This document shows, in pieces, positions 40,791 to 50,096 of a DNA stretch of 64,000 nucleotides. Numbering within the stretch: the first letter of the stretch is position 1; each line of letters starts with the position of its first letter. This DNA comes from Halobacteriovorax marinus SJ (lineage in GTDB: Bacteria > Bdellovibrionota > Bacteriovoracia > Bacteriovoracales > Bacteriovoracaceae): positions 1,550,001 through 1,614,000 of the forward strand of contig NC_016620.1 in the NCBI RefSeq assembly GCF_000210915.2, given 5' to 3'. Made by a program: the position numbers and the translations under genes. The notes beneath the pieces are model-generated. The model had not been told where the DNA came from and ran no database searches. It saw only the letters and a list, made by a program, of their open reading frames with translations.

Positions 40791-43071
40791 GACTTATGCA
40801 ATCCTCTTTTAGAAATCTAGCACTCAATGTTCGCACATTAATATCACTATCAAATTCCCAATTAGTCATAAGATAATCATCAAACTTTCTTCCTGACTCC
40901 TTGATTATTTCAAGTACCTCTAGTCCATTCAACTTTCCTCCCTGAAGATTTAAATTATAGTCACATAGTAGAAGAGAGTTCGAGTGCTTATCAATATTTT
41001 TGAGTAGCTCTTCGCCACTAGTGTAAGAGTGAAGTGAATAGTTTAAATCTGAGAAGTTCTCTTTTATTGCGATTTCGAAAGTTGTCTTCAAATTTAAATT
41101 TGTTAAAAGGTCATCATTGCAAGTAATAATATCAATTCTTTGATCTGATGAGTAAGTTTTAGGGACTTCATCAGTCTTATTTTCTATTTCTTTGTTTAGA
41201 TCTGAGTCTAATTCAAAGAAAAAAGATGTTGAGTTATTTTCTTTGTTGGAATCAACCCAAATATTATTTCCGTGAAGTTGTATTGTTTTCTTACAGCTTG
41301 CTAAACCTAGCCCTGTTCCATTAGGTTTTCCTTTTGAGTAGAAATTATTGAATATCTTTTCTCTATTTTCTTTTTCAATATAGGATCCAATATTTGTAAT
41401 TTCAAACCTAGTCTTCTTTCCTATGTCAGAAATATGAATGAAGATCTTTGAAGTACTCTCAATTTCTAGTGCATTTTGTATGATATTTGCGATGACTCTA
41501 ATTATTCTTGGAGCGTTACAGTTTAAGCTGCTCTTTGAATCATTTTCTATACTGATTTCAACACTCTTATTTTCAATCGCTATTAGGTCTATGGCCTCTT
41601 CAATAATTTGTTGAGAACTATGTGTGCTTAATTCAATGGCACCTTCCTTAGAGAAATCAAGTAAGCTCGAGAGCATCATTTCAGAATGAGATATATTAGC
41701 GTTAATTTGTTTTGAAATCTTCTTTAAAAGCTCAGGGCTTTTTTGATAAGTTTCAATATTTTCTAAAATAGAAGAGATTTGAGAAAGAGGCTTTCTAAGA
41801 TCGTGGGCCATAGACTTTGCTGTAAAACTAATGGCCTTATCTTGAGCAGAGGCTATTAGCTGCTCTCTTTGCTTTTCTATGGTCTTTTCATTAAGTCTAA
41901 ACTCTAAGATGCTATTAATTGCTAAGAAAATAAGTACAAAGAAATCGTAGTAATAAAGTTTAGTGAAATCTTGGAGAGTTACAATGATGAGAGAAAAAAT
42001 GAGAAGAGTGAATAGTATCGTCATTATATAAGTGAGATAGACACCTTTCTTTTGTCCAGAGATTGATTTTCTAAGTTTACTTCCAACGATGTAAAGGGAA
42101 ATGAGAACAGGGAATATAAGAAAGAATGAATTTACAATTTTAAATGAGTGACCTTCTGGATTAGGCATTAATTGAATAATTGTGACAATAAAGAAAAAGA
42201 GACCATGAAGGATGTAGATATTTCTTATAGTGTTCTTAGTATGTATTTTAGCAATATCTGCAAATACACAGATAAATACAAGCGACCAAGAAAGTCTTAA
42301 AAGTATGAAGTAGTAATAGACATAACTATGATCAATAAATTCGAGTGATAAGTAACTGGTTAAAAAGATACTTAGGCTTGAAAAGAGGGCTAAAATTCCT
42401 TTTTTCCAATAGAGCTCTTCTTTTTTAGAGAGAAATTGAAAGAGAAGAAAAATAATAACAAAGGTAAAGCTAAGCATTATATAGAGTAGAGGAGTTGTAA
42501 CCTTCTCTCTCTCTGTATGAAAGAAAATATTTGTAAGCGCGCTTGATTCACCAAGGAAAATAAGAGTGTTAAAAAGGTAGAGGTTCTTGTCCGCTCCCTT
42601 GGTAACGAAAATATACTCTAATGTCTTATCTTTCGCTGTTAGCTTTAAAGGGGATTTTATGAATTCTTTGACTCCTGCTCCGCCTCTAAAGTCCCCGAGA
42701 TGTCCATCTTTGGACCAAATGGCGACCTCTTCAACATCGAGATAGCTAAAGAGTATGGCAAGGGGTCTTTCTATAAGATTAATTTCAGGTAAGAGCTGGA
42801 TAGATAATTTAAATATATTCTCTCTGTCTTTTGGAATAAAGTCTTTTTCTATCTTCTTCCACTTAGAATTAAGAAGTTGTGAATGGCAATCTTCGCTGCA
42901 ACTCTTTACTTCTTCATGAACCTCAAATTGATAGGTATAGCTTGGAAGAAGAATGATTTTCTCTCTCTCGCTTTGAGTAAGTGTTGCGTTCAAACTTGAG
43001 ACTGTTAAATAAATGCTAAGCCCGACTACTGCTAAAATCACAATAGATGAGATGAGTCTAATTTTCTTCAT
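40747..43071 (-). CDS. Hybrid sensor histidine kinase with 7TM sensor and receiver domain
   Basis: The 774-residue protein has an N-terminal membrane anchor, a periplasmic sensor domain (~30-190), seven transmembrane helices (~195-388), a HisKA domain (His423 in AKSMAHDLRKPLSQ), an HATPase domain (NIIQNALEI, GLGLASC), and a C-terminal receiver (LLLCDYNLNLQGG with the acceptor Asp, and a Lys in RFLKED). The plan fits 7TMR-DISM-type kinases. The receiver has an imperfect acidic pocket (IITCNDDLL). It is transcribed alone, downstream of a terminator that ends the papain-like gene. The cognate regulator is not identified. Confidence 0.9.
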   Translation of the reverse strand: MKKIRLISSIVILAVVGLSIYLTVSSLNATLTQSEREKIILLPSYTYQFEVHEEVKSCSEDCHSQLLNSKWKKIEKDFIPKDRENIFKLSIQLLPEINLIERPLAILFSYLDVEEVAIWSKDGHLGDFRGGAGVKEFIKSPLKLTAKDKTLEYIFVTKGADKNLYLFNTLIFLGESSALTNIFFHTEREKVTTPLLYIMLSFTFVIIFLLFQFLSKKEELYWKKGILALFSSLSIFLTSYLSLEFIDHSYVYYYFILLRLSWSLVFICVFADIAKIHTKNTIRNIYILHGLFFFIVTIIQLMPNPEGHSFKIVNSFFLIFPVLISLYIVGSKLRKSISGQKKGVYLTYIMTILFTLLIFSLIIVTLQDFTKLYYYDFFVLIFLAINSILEFRLNEKTIEKQREQLIASAQDKAISFTAKSMAHDLRKPLSQISSILENIETYQKSPELLKKISKQINANISHSEMMLSSLLDFSKEGAIELSTHSSQQIIEEAIDLIAIENKSVEISIENDSKSSLNCNAPRIIRVIANIIQNALEIESTSKIFIHISDIGKKTRFEITNIGSYIEKENREKIFNNFYSKGKPNGTGLGLASCKKTIQLHGNNIWVDSNKENNSTSFFFELDSDLNKEIENKTDEVPKTYSSDQRIDIITCNDDLLTNLNLKTTFEIAIKENFSDLNYSLHSYTSGEELLKNIDKHSNSLLLCDYNLNLQGGKLNGLEVLEIIKESGRKFDDYLMTNWEFDSDINVRTLSARFLKEDCISLIESHLFFLDQRNH

Positions 43072-43100
43072 AATTTATTATAGTTGGGACTATGGGAATG

Positions 43101-43124
43101 AAAAAGAGGGGAAGAATTCCCCTC
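43101..43124 (-). terminator. Rho-independent terminator after the papain-like gene
   Basis: Minus-strand GAGGGGAA, loop TTC, TTCCCCTC (43106-43124) with an eight-pair GC-rich stem, then five U (43101-43105). It separates the 43136 gene from the hybrid kinase gene. Confidence 0.85.
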
Positions 43125-43135
43125 GAAGAATTCTA

Positions 43136-44266
43136 TTATAGTGGGTAGATTTGGTAGGCGTGATTAATCAATTGCTCGGCCCACTCATACTCTCTTAAAA
43201 TCACTGGAGCATTTAAGTTTGTCTCTTCTCCTGAGTTCGTTAAGTCGTAGTCATAGAGAGGCATATCAGGGTCTGAGTAAATAGAGTCTCTAACATAGAA
43301 AACACCTTTAGAGCTACACCCTCCATTTGCTTGGTAAGAGTCTTCAACTTGCTTACCTCTTCTTCTGAAATTCTTTGCTTTTCTTAAAAGCTTCTTCTTC
43401 TGCGCCTGAGTTTGAGCAAGATTAGCTTCTTCTACGATCTCATCAGCACGCTTATTCATTCTCTCGTCATAAGTTCCAACAAATGGGCAACCCTCTGTGC
43501 TTGCATGATCGTTAAATCCTACAATCATAGTTGCATGCCAAAAACCAACGTGATTATAAATAGCAAGTACTGGGGCATTTCTCTTTTTTATCATTCGCTT
43601 GATTTTAGAAACAATATCTTTAGGCGCTGTTGTAACATTCCATCTATTTTCTGCAGGATCTTTAAAGATGATCTCTCTTTCAAATTTTGGAAGTTTTACC
43701 ATAGGAGCATCTAGGTTCTTATATAAACTAATCCAACTAAATGGAACTCCATAATAGGCACCATCTTCATTTTCTAGTGCAGGAACTCTTTTTCCATTAA
43801 CTTTCTTGTACCAACCTTTAGTGTATCTATAATCTTCATTTCTATAGATTTTACCTCTCTTATTAAGAGCGTAAATCATATCTGTTGGCCAATAATTTAA
43901 ATCATTATCGAGTCCTTCTTTAGAGAGGTTCATAAAGTATCTCTCTGAAAGGTCTCTATCCTCTGATGAAGTGAGTTGTGGATTCATTTTAGCATGCCAC
44001 CATTCAACAATTCCTGTGCTACTCATAAAGAGACAGCTACCTGCATTTTCTTGATCTGGTGAAGCTGTTACAAATGGAAGCAGGTCATTATATCCACCCT
44101 TAAAAGAGTTGTGATCAGGGGCAATGGCCTTAGAGTATACAGGTCTTGTTCCCTCTGCTTCAGTATTTGGGTACTTTGCGCCAATGATAAAACGTGAGTT
44201 TGGCTTGGCCCAAGTTGTGTTTAGAGTAGTAAGTGATAGTGCTAGCAATATAAATAGTTTAGACAA
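43136..44266 (-). CDS. Papain-like cysteine peptidase, secreted, Asp in place of Asn
   Basis: The 376-residue protein has a TTG start after AAGGAGAG and a signal peptide (MSKLFILLALSLTTLNTTWA). The papain-type site is SPDQENAGSCLFMS (Gln72, Cys78) and NHVGFWHATMIVGFND (His244). The position where papains have NSWG reads FYVRDSIYS, with Asp327 for Asn, so the triad is Cys-His-Asp. A Lys-rich coiled segment (~270-305) precedes it. Function unknown; cleavage of a peptide or isopeptide is expected. Divergent from the 44485-48497 pair, with a second papain-like gene beyond it. Confidence 0.8.
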   Translation of the reverse strand: MSKLFILLALSLTTLNTTWAKPNSRFIIGAKYPNTEAEGTRPVYSKAIAPDHNSFKGGYNDLLPFVTASPDQENAGSCLFMSSTGIVEWWHAKMNPQLTSSEDRDLSERYFMNLSKEGLDNDLNYWPTDMIYALNKRGKIYRNEDYRYTKGWYKKVNGKRVPALENEDGAYYGVPFSWISLYKNLDAPMVKLPKFEREIIFKDPAENRWNVTTAPKDIVSKIKRMIKKRNAPVLAIYNHVGFWHATMIVGFNDHASTEGCPFVGTYDERMNKRADEIVEEANLAQTQAQKKKLLRKAKNFRRRGKQVEDSYQANGGCSSKGVFYVRDSIYSDPDMPLYDYDLTNSGEETNLNAPVILREYEWAEQLINHAYQIYPL

Positions 44267-44484
44267 TTTCTCTCTCCTTGAAGTGGAGCAAAATCTTAAA
44301 ATTGATATTTTTATATGTCCCGTTGCTTTGCGTTGTATACGAATTGATAGCTCGTAATTTCATGTACTTATGCAAAAAATAAAAAATAATACTATAGTTA
44401 ACTACTCAGGTAACCGTTAAGACAGTTGAGTATTCATTTATTCAATTAATTATTTGGTAGTGAGAGACCAAAGAAGGGGTTTTA

Positions 44485-45459
44485 ATGAAGAAATGGAATA
44501 GGAGTCTTCCTAAGATATTAGGTGTTGTAGCGCTTAGTTGTTCTCTGCAATTTAGTGCATCAGCTTCGAGTATCAAGTTAATTGATATTCTTGCTAACGA
44601 GTCAGGACTAGGACAATACTTATCCAAGTTTGGTATTCGTGGCTCAAGTGCTACACAGGTTAAGAGTTATGTGAATAATTCTATTGCTTCGCTCTATAAG
44701 TTTGGAAGTGCAAAGCCAAGTGCTGCAACTTTAAGAAGACATGTGGCGAATCTTCCGACAACATCCAGTAAAGATAAGAGATATAAAGACGCTCTTTTAA
44801 AATTATTGGCCAAGCCTGAAAGTGAGCTTACTGAAGCCGATATTGTAAACTCTATTAATTCTCTAATTTATCTCGCCAATAGACATGGAAAAAATAGTGC
44901 CGCAGTTTTAGCGTGTACAGCATGTGTAAGTGAATCATTAAGCGCTAAGGGTTTTAAATTTACTTTAGAGACAATGAATAACTCAAAATCTAAGGAAGTA
45001 CTTACTAAAATTCTTCCATCTAACCCTAGAAGTCTTACCAATTATATTAATACAAAGTTAGCAAAGCATAAGATCGGTGATCTTTCAAAGTCTGGAAAGT
45101 TAGTTGCTTCTGAAGAGGAAAAGGCCCTCGGACTTTTTCTAGGTTTAAAGGAAGTGGGTTCTAAAGACCAGAGAGATCTAATCCGCGCGATAGAGAGTGT
45201 TTCTACAAACTCAGCAGGGAAGATCAATATCGTTGATACTGCTAATCCTCATAAACTTTGGAAACTTTTTAGTGAAGATATTTCTGAAAGTGAAATGGAA
45301 GGGTGGACAAAGCTCTTAGATGAAGTTGCTGCAAACTCTAAAGGTGTGGATAAGAAGAGAGATGTATTCTTTGAAATTCTAGAGAAGAGGGCAAAAGATA
45401 GCCCTGAACTTCAAGATAGAGTTCAAATTTTAAAGAATAAGAATTGTTTTTTTCAATAA
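44485..45459 (+). CDS. Secreted helical protein of unknown function
   Basis: The 324-residue protein has a signal peptide (MKKWNRSLPKILGVVALSCS then LQFSASA). The mature part is predicted mostly helical, Ser/Lys/Leu-rich, with two close cysteines in AVLACTACVSES and one at the very end (NKNCFFQ). I recognise no domain. It sits 23 bases before the amidoligase-like gene on the same strand, so it may be the partner or substrate of that enzyme; this is context only. Confidence 0.75.
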   Translation: MKKWNRSLPKILGVVALSCSLQFSASASSIKLIDILANESGLGQYLSKFGIRGSSATQVKSYVNNSIASLYKFGSAKPSAATLRRHVANLPTTSSKDKRYKDALLKLLAKPESELTEADIVNSINSLIYLANRHGKNSAAVLACTACVSESLSAKGFKFTLETMNNSKSKEVLTKILPSNPRSLTNYINTKLAKHKIGDLSKSGKLVASEEEKALGLFLGLKEVGSKDQRDLIRAIESVSTNSAGKINIVDTANPHKLWKLFSEDISESEMEGWTKLLDEVAANSKGVDKKRDVFFEILEKRAKDSPELQDRVQILKNKNCFFQ

Positions 45460-45482
45460 GAAATTTTTTAAAGGATATATAA

Positions 45483-48400
45483 ATGAGTAACAAAAAGAAG
45501 AATCATTCGTGGAAACAATTGCCAGCATATATGGCAATGTTATCTCTTCTCTACAATTGTTCGAGTGTAAGTACAGGGCCTAGGTATCTTGCTGATGATA
45601 GTGGAGGCCCTAAATCGGCGTACGATGTGTGGGGATTATTGCAGCAAGGTGCAACCCAATATACGGCCAATGCTGTTCAAGTTGGTGGTGAAAATATTGA
45701 TGGCTTTAATGCTGGAATTACCTTTGGTGCTGAGAAGGAAGCATCATCAGGTCTGATCACTAGGATTATGGGGCCAAATGGAGAGGACTTTAAGAGATAT
45801 ATTTCTAGTCTACCTGATGAGAAAAGAAAGGAGTTTATCTCTGACTTCTTAGATAATTATATTAAAAATGCTAATGGCTATAGAACATACCGCACTGAAG
45901 AAGGTGTGAAAGTCGATCTTGCAAGTGATGTTAAAGATGTTGATGGAAATGCGAAGGTTATTGATCTTGAACAACTCAAAGGCATCGATTACAAGAATGC
46001 AAGCTTAGAAGTCTTAGATGAGAAGTTTGCAAAATTTATAGATATGACTGAAGACAGGCCAATGTCTTTCATTAAACCATCAGTAAAGATGAAACTCTTT
46101 AAGGCCCAAATGCCTGGTCTTTCAGGAACAAATTTTCCAAAGAATTATAGATCATATATTACGAACTTTGGCCTAGCTCAAAAATATATTGAAGACGCCC
46201 ACGGCCACTACGGTGGTGTTGGTGGTGGTTGGGAGCTAGGCTTCACTCCACAAAATAGTTATGCTGAATTTGAAGAAATGGTCGCGTGGTTTAGAAAGTC
46301 TCTAAAGAACGCAGGACAAATTTTTCAATCTCCTGGTCACCAGAGAATGGTATTTAAGGCCCACGCCGATTTGCCTGAGGCAAAATTAGCAGAACTCTAC
46401 CGTGGGATTCAGGCCCTTATTGTCATTGACGGAATTAAAGGTGGAACTGGAATTGAGAAGGCCAATTACAAAGGCGTTCAAACAGATAATGGTCTTGCGA
46501 GTCTTAGAACTTCAAGAGGCGTGATTCGTCTAGAAGGAGCCAGGTGGAAAGAGGGAACTCACGGCGTAGAATTTAGAGCAGGTACTAAAGATCTAAAGCT
46601 TGCAAGATTCTACCAAACAGTCCTCGCTTCAAGAGTTTCGGCCAATGACTTTAGTGGGCTAAGCGATATTGGAGATTGGTCTCTATGGGATGGAAATGTG
46701 CCTTCGGCGCAAACTCTATCAGAGAGACATGGTATTACTACTGATGTCGCACAGAAGGCCTTAGATAATATCAGGGCCGGTAGCTTGAAGTATGAATTTA
46801 CACTTCCTCTTTGGGATTGGACAGATGCTAATAATCCAATTGTTAAGGCCAATAAGAGAGCGATTATTAATTCTCTTTCAAAGGACTTCTTTGAACAAGT
46901 GGCTGCACTTAATCCAGAAAGTGCTAGTATAGAGAATGAAGTGAGAGGTCTTTTAAGATCTTGGACAAAAATGACTCGTCTATCTGATGAGTTTAGAAGA
47001 TATTTACAGCCTAGAAGAGGTCTAGATACAGCAGCAGATCTTCTCCAATTTAATTTGCCAGAAGATGGAAGAAGATTCGTGCAAGATATCGTTGATGTAA
47101 ATAATATTGATCTTGGTATCGAATATTCGGGTAAGATGCCGATGATGGTAAATGCTGAATTTACTCCGGATAAGCTACCAGATAATAAGAAAGCGTGGAT
47201 CCAGACATTTGGTGATCTCTCTGAAGATGAGAGAGAGGCGATTATTAAAAATGTTGCTGAAGACCTACACCGCTCTCTAGGTGGAGATGGTGTTGCCACT
47301 AAAGTTGAAGGTGGTGGAGGCCATGGTCACGGTCTAGAATTATCTTATGAAATTCGCGATCCAAAAAATAGAAAGTGGATTGTCGAGTGGGATGGTATTG
47401 GTAGAACTTACACTCCAAATGGAGATGTGATTGATGGTTCAGCTAGAGGTGGTTCAATTGAATTAGTGACACCGAAGTTCACACCTGAGATTGACGATAT
47501 TTCTGCAGTCTATGATTCTTTTAGTAAGAATAATATTCTGCCTAATCTTCTCTCTGGTGGTGGCCACATCAATATTGACTTAGCTGCATTTGATGGAAAA
47601 CCTAAGGAATTAGCAAGATTTCTAACGATCTTTCATGAGAATAGATCAATTATGTCTCTTATGTTTCAACACGTAAATCGTGTTAAAACTTCTGAGCCTA
47701 TAGCTATTTCTGATACCCTAAGGAATCAATTAAAAGATTTCAATGGTAGCGAAGATGATTTAAAGAAACTTCTTTATAATGAAGAGTACTTTAATACTCG
47801 CTATGGAAGAAAGTCTAGATATTTACAGTTAGATATGTCGGCTTACTTTCAAGATGTGATTCCTGAAGAGTTCTTAACGGACGACTTTGATATCTCTAAT
47901 CCTACTGTGCCTTGGAGAAGACAATTTAGAGTTGATCCACGAATTAGAAAGGCCGAGTTTAGAATGTTTAACGCTCCAAGAGATGCCGCTGAATCTGCAC
48001 TTCAGATTAGACTTGTAAGAGCGATGTTATCTAAGGCGTTAAATGAAACTGATTCTCTATCTGGTAAAGTACAGAATGTTGGTCACGTTGATTATCTAAA
48101 GAATCCAGCTAAGGCCTATGAAGACTTAGAAAAACTTTGTGCTCAGCTCGGTCTAGAGGTTGATGACTTCAAGCCAGCTGTTGCTGAAGGTTTATCTGAG
48201 ACTGACTTGGCCACAAGATCAATTTTCTTTGAGCCATTTGAGCAGAAGATGAGAGTTCACCCTAAGCAAGTTGGTTGGGGAGACGCTGTGGCACCTAGAG
48301 AGACGGCCATTGCCTCTGAGGGAAGAGTATGGGAGCCTGGAGCAGCTGATGAGTTAAATACTATGACTCACGAGTTTAGAGTCCAAGCTGCTGAAGAAGG

Positions 48401-48497
48401 TGAGCGTAGAAGGGCCAATATCAGTCCTGATCGCCATGTACCAGGGCAGTTTAAGCGTACTGATAGCTGTGTTGATGCCATTGGTCCACTACTATAA
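45483..48497 (+). CDS. Tandem amidoligase-like protein (two glutamine-synthetase-fold halves)
   Basis: The 1004-residue protein has a Lys-rich, then hydrophobic N-terminus and Cys26 (MLSLLYNCSS), a weak lipobox. Two halves carry the same ordered motifs as the Amidoligase_2 (COOH-NH2 ligase) family. Half 1: FGAEKEA (82-87), WELGFTP (250-256), SPGHQRMVFKAHA (283-295), GVEFRAG (361-367). Half 2: GHGHGLELSYE (~612), GGSIELVTPKF (~657), SGGGHINIDLAAF (~692) and KAEFRMFNAPRDAAE (~822). The family joins a carboxyl to an amine using ATP. Half 2 keeps the better metal/ATP-like residues. Function here is inferred. A strong terminator follows. Flanked by papain-like genes. RBS AAGGA. Confidence 0.75.
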   Translation: MSNKKKNHSWKQLPAYMAMLSLLYNCSSVSTGPRYLADDSGGPKSAYDVWGLLQQGATQYTANAVQVGGENIDGFNAGITFGAEKEASSGLITRIMGPNGEDFKRYISSLPDEKRKEFISDFLDNYIKNANGYRTYRTEEGVKVDLASDVKDVDGNAKVIDLEQLKGIDYKNASLEVLDEKFAKFIDMTEDRPMSFIKPSVKMKLFKAQMPGLSGTNFPKNYRSYITNFGLAQKYIEDAHGHYGGVGGGWELGFTPQNSYAEFEEMVAWFRKSLKNAGQIFQSPGHQRMVFKAHADLPEAKLAELYRGIQALIVIDGIKGGTGIEKANYKGVQTDNGLASLRTSRGVIRLEGARWKEGTHGVEFRAGTKDLKLARFYQTVLASRVSANDFSGLSDIGDWSLWDGNVPSAQTLSERHGITTDVAQKALDNIRAGSLKYEFTLPLWDWTDANNPIVKANKRAIINSLSKDFFEQVAALNPESASIENEVRGLLRSWTKMTRLSDEFRRYLQPRRGLDTAADLLQFNLPEDGRRFVQDIVDVNNIDLGIEYSGKMPMMVNAEFTPDKLPDNKKAWIQTFGDLSEDEREAIIKNVAEDLHRSLGGDGVATKVEGGGGHGHGLELSYEIRDPKNRKWIVEWDGIGRTYTPNGDVIDGSARGGSIELVTPKFTPEIDDISAVYDSFSKNNILPNLLSGGGHINIDLAAFDGKPKELARFLTIFHENRSIMSLMFQHVNRVKTSEPIAISDTLRNQLKDFNGSEDDLKKLLYNEEYFNTRYGRKSRYLQLDMSAYFQDVIPEEFLTDDFDISNPTVPWRRQFRVDPRIRKAEFRMFNAPRDAAESALQIRLVRAMLSKALNETDSLSGKVQNVGHVDYLKNPAKAYEDLEKLCAQLGLEVDDFKPAVAEGLSETDLATRSIFFEPFEQKMRVHPKQVGWGDAVAPRETAIASEGRVWEPGAADELNTMTHEFRVQAAEEGERRRANISPDRHVPGQFKRTDSCVDAIGPLL

Positions 48498-48521
48498 TTA
48501 AAATGAGTTTATATCCTAATG

Positions 48522-48547
48522 AAGGCCCCGTTCTGGGGCCTTTTTTA
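48522..48547 (+). terminator. Strong Rho-independent terminator after the amidoligase-like gene
   Basis: AAGGCCCC (48522-48529), loop GTTCT, GGGGCCTT (48535-48542), then a U-run to 48546. Eight perfect pairs, mostly GC; one of the clearest terminators in the window. Confidence 0.92.
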
Positions 48548-48607
48548 TTTGAGTTTGACAGAGTGTTATAATGATATAAGAATTTCCTCCTCTAAAAAGG
48601 AAATTCT

Positions 48608-49696
48608 ATGTACGCAATCTTCTTATCACTTTTAATAAGTTTCAGTGTTTTCACATATGCCGATGATATTGGTTATGAATCTCCTTATATTTATGATTCT
48701 CCAGCGCTCAATGATCTCGCCTATGCAAAGTATTTGGCGCCCAAGTCCAATACTCAAGATCTCATTGCACTACAGACCTCAGTTAAATCACAAAAGTCTC
48801 GTGGCACATGTACAATGTTTACGGCCATGGGCCTATTGGAGCATATTTTAATTAGAGATCATTCCTATCCAAGAGATATAGATTTCTCCGAGGAATGGAT
48901 GGAATATATTATTATGAGTTCTAAGACAACTGAGGGCTCGTCTATTTCTAAGAATTTAAAAGCAGTACATAAGTATGGAGTTGTTTATGAGAGCACGCTT
49001 CCTTATATAGGTAAGAGGTGGCGAGAGCTTAGTGATTCACCTCTAGCAATGAGTAGGTGTGGAGAGTTTAGTGGTACTCGTTTACAGAGCTGTCTTCTTG
49101 GTCATAGAGATCCCTATTTACTTAGAATGTCAGATGAGCAGGTATTAAGTCTTGGGGACGCAGAATTTGTGACTATTCGAGATGAGGCAACGGCCCTTAA
49201 GGAAGAGATTGTTTCAAAAATTCTCCCTCTAAAGAAATCTTACAAGATAAAGAAACTCTCTAAGGTAAAAGAGTTATTACAAAAGAACCAATCAGTTATT
49301 ATGGGTATAAAGCTCTTCTATGGTTCTTGGAATCATAGCAAGACGGATAAATTAAATATCCAAACTCGAAATAAGAAGAAGTGGTATGAAGGGATTGTGA
49401 CTTACCCCGAAGTTGGAAGTTTTGATAGAAGAATCTCTATGGAAAAGGGTGGAGGTCATAGTCTTATTCTAGTTGGCTATGACGATGAAAAAGTCATTCA
49501 TTCAAAAATGAAGATGGAAGATGGAACTTGGAGAGAGTTTACTTATAAAGGCGTTTACTACTTTAAAAATTCATGGGGTGTTCGCGGAAGTGGTAGAGAT
49601 TTCACTTTGGATGGAGAGTCTTTCCCCGGATATGGGATGATTTCTCAAAAGTATGCCCATGAATTTGGATCATTTTACGCAATACCAAGTAAGTAA
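48608..49696 (+). CDS. Papain-like (C1-family) cysteine peptidase, secreted
   Basis: The 362-residue protein has a signal peptide (MYAIFLSLLISFSVFTYA). All papain residues are present: SVKSQKSRGTCTMFTA (Gln62, Cys68), GGGHSLILVGYDD (His284) and YYFKNSWGVRGSG (Asn321). The insert between Cys and His (~200 residues) is longer than in papain. The catalytic domain starts soon after the signal peptide, with no long inhibitory propeptide. It is separated from the amidoligase-like gene by a terminator, so it has its own promoter. RBS AAGGAA precedes the ATG. Confidence 0.9.
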   Translation: MYAIFLSLLISFSVFTYADDIGYESPYIYDSPALNDLAYAKYLAPKSNTQDLIALQTSVKSQKSRGTCTMFTAMGLLEHILIRDHSYPRDIDFSEEWMEYIIMSSKTTEGSSISKNLKAVHKYGVVYESTLPYIGKRWRELSDSPLAMSRCGEFSGTRLQSCLLGHRDPYLLRMSDEQVLSLGDAEFVTIRDEATALKEEIVSKILPLKKSYKIKKLSKVKELLQKNQSVIMGIKLFYGSWNHSKTDKLNIQTRNKKKWYEGIVTYPEVGSFDRRISMEKGGGHSLILVGYDDEKVIHSKMKMEDGTWREFTYKGVYYFKNSWGVRGSGRDFTLDGESFPGYGMISQKYAHEFGSFYAIPSK

Positions 49697-49697
49697 A

Positions 49698-50093
49698 TTA
49701 AAATTTCTCTTGGCGCATTTTCTTGATATGTCCTTTGAGTTTCTTATTTTTTATTCTCTTTTCTTTTGAAGATCTCGTTGGTTTAGTTCCTATTCTCTTT
49801 TTTTCAAACTCTTTTGCTTTTTTGCACATCTTTAAAAGTTTTCTCATGCACTCTTCTTTATTTAATTTTTGAGTTCGATGTTCTTTGGAAGAAATTGTAA
49901 TACTTCCATCTTCTTTAATCATAGATGGAAATTTCAATTTGAAGTTTTCTTTCTGGCGATAAGTGAGAAGCTTTGTATTGTAGATATTCCAGACGAGGGT
50001 GGCCTTAGTATTTAATTTATTAACATTTTGGCCACCTTTGCCAGAAGCTTTTGAGAAGCTATATTGAATTTCTTTACTGAGCTCTTCCAACAT
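49698..50093 (-). CDS. arfB: Alternative ribosome-rescue factor ArfB (YaeJ-like)
   Basis: The 131-residue protein is a release-factor domain-3-like hydrolase. It has the GGQ motif in SKASGKGGQNVNKLNTKATL, which releases peptide from stalled ribosomes, and a C-terminal basic tail (KPTRSSKEKRIKNKKLKGHI) that enters the empty mRNA channel. The ATG at 50093 lies four bases after the stop of the giant gene, with a TTG one codon earlier; no SD is seen, so translational coupling is likely. It is linked in orientation with prfC, another release-pathway gene. Confidence 0.95.
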   Translation of the reverse strand: MLEELSKEIQYSFSKASGKGGQNVNKLNTKATLVWNIYNTKLLTYRQKENFKLKFPSMIKEDGSITISSKEHRTQKLNKEECMRKLLKMCKKAKEFEKKRIGTKPTRSSKEKRIKNKKLKGHIKKMRQEKF

Positions 50094-50096
50094 CAA

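Noticed and set aside
46610-47299. 229-codon minus-strand ORF opposite the amidoligase-like gene
   Set aside because: Low-complexity Ser/Leu-rich reading of the antisense strand, with no RBS or known motif.
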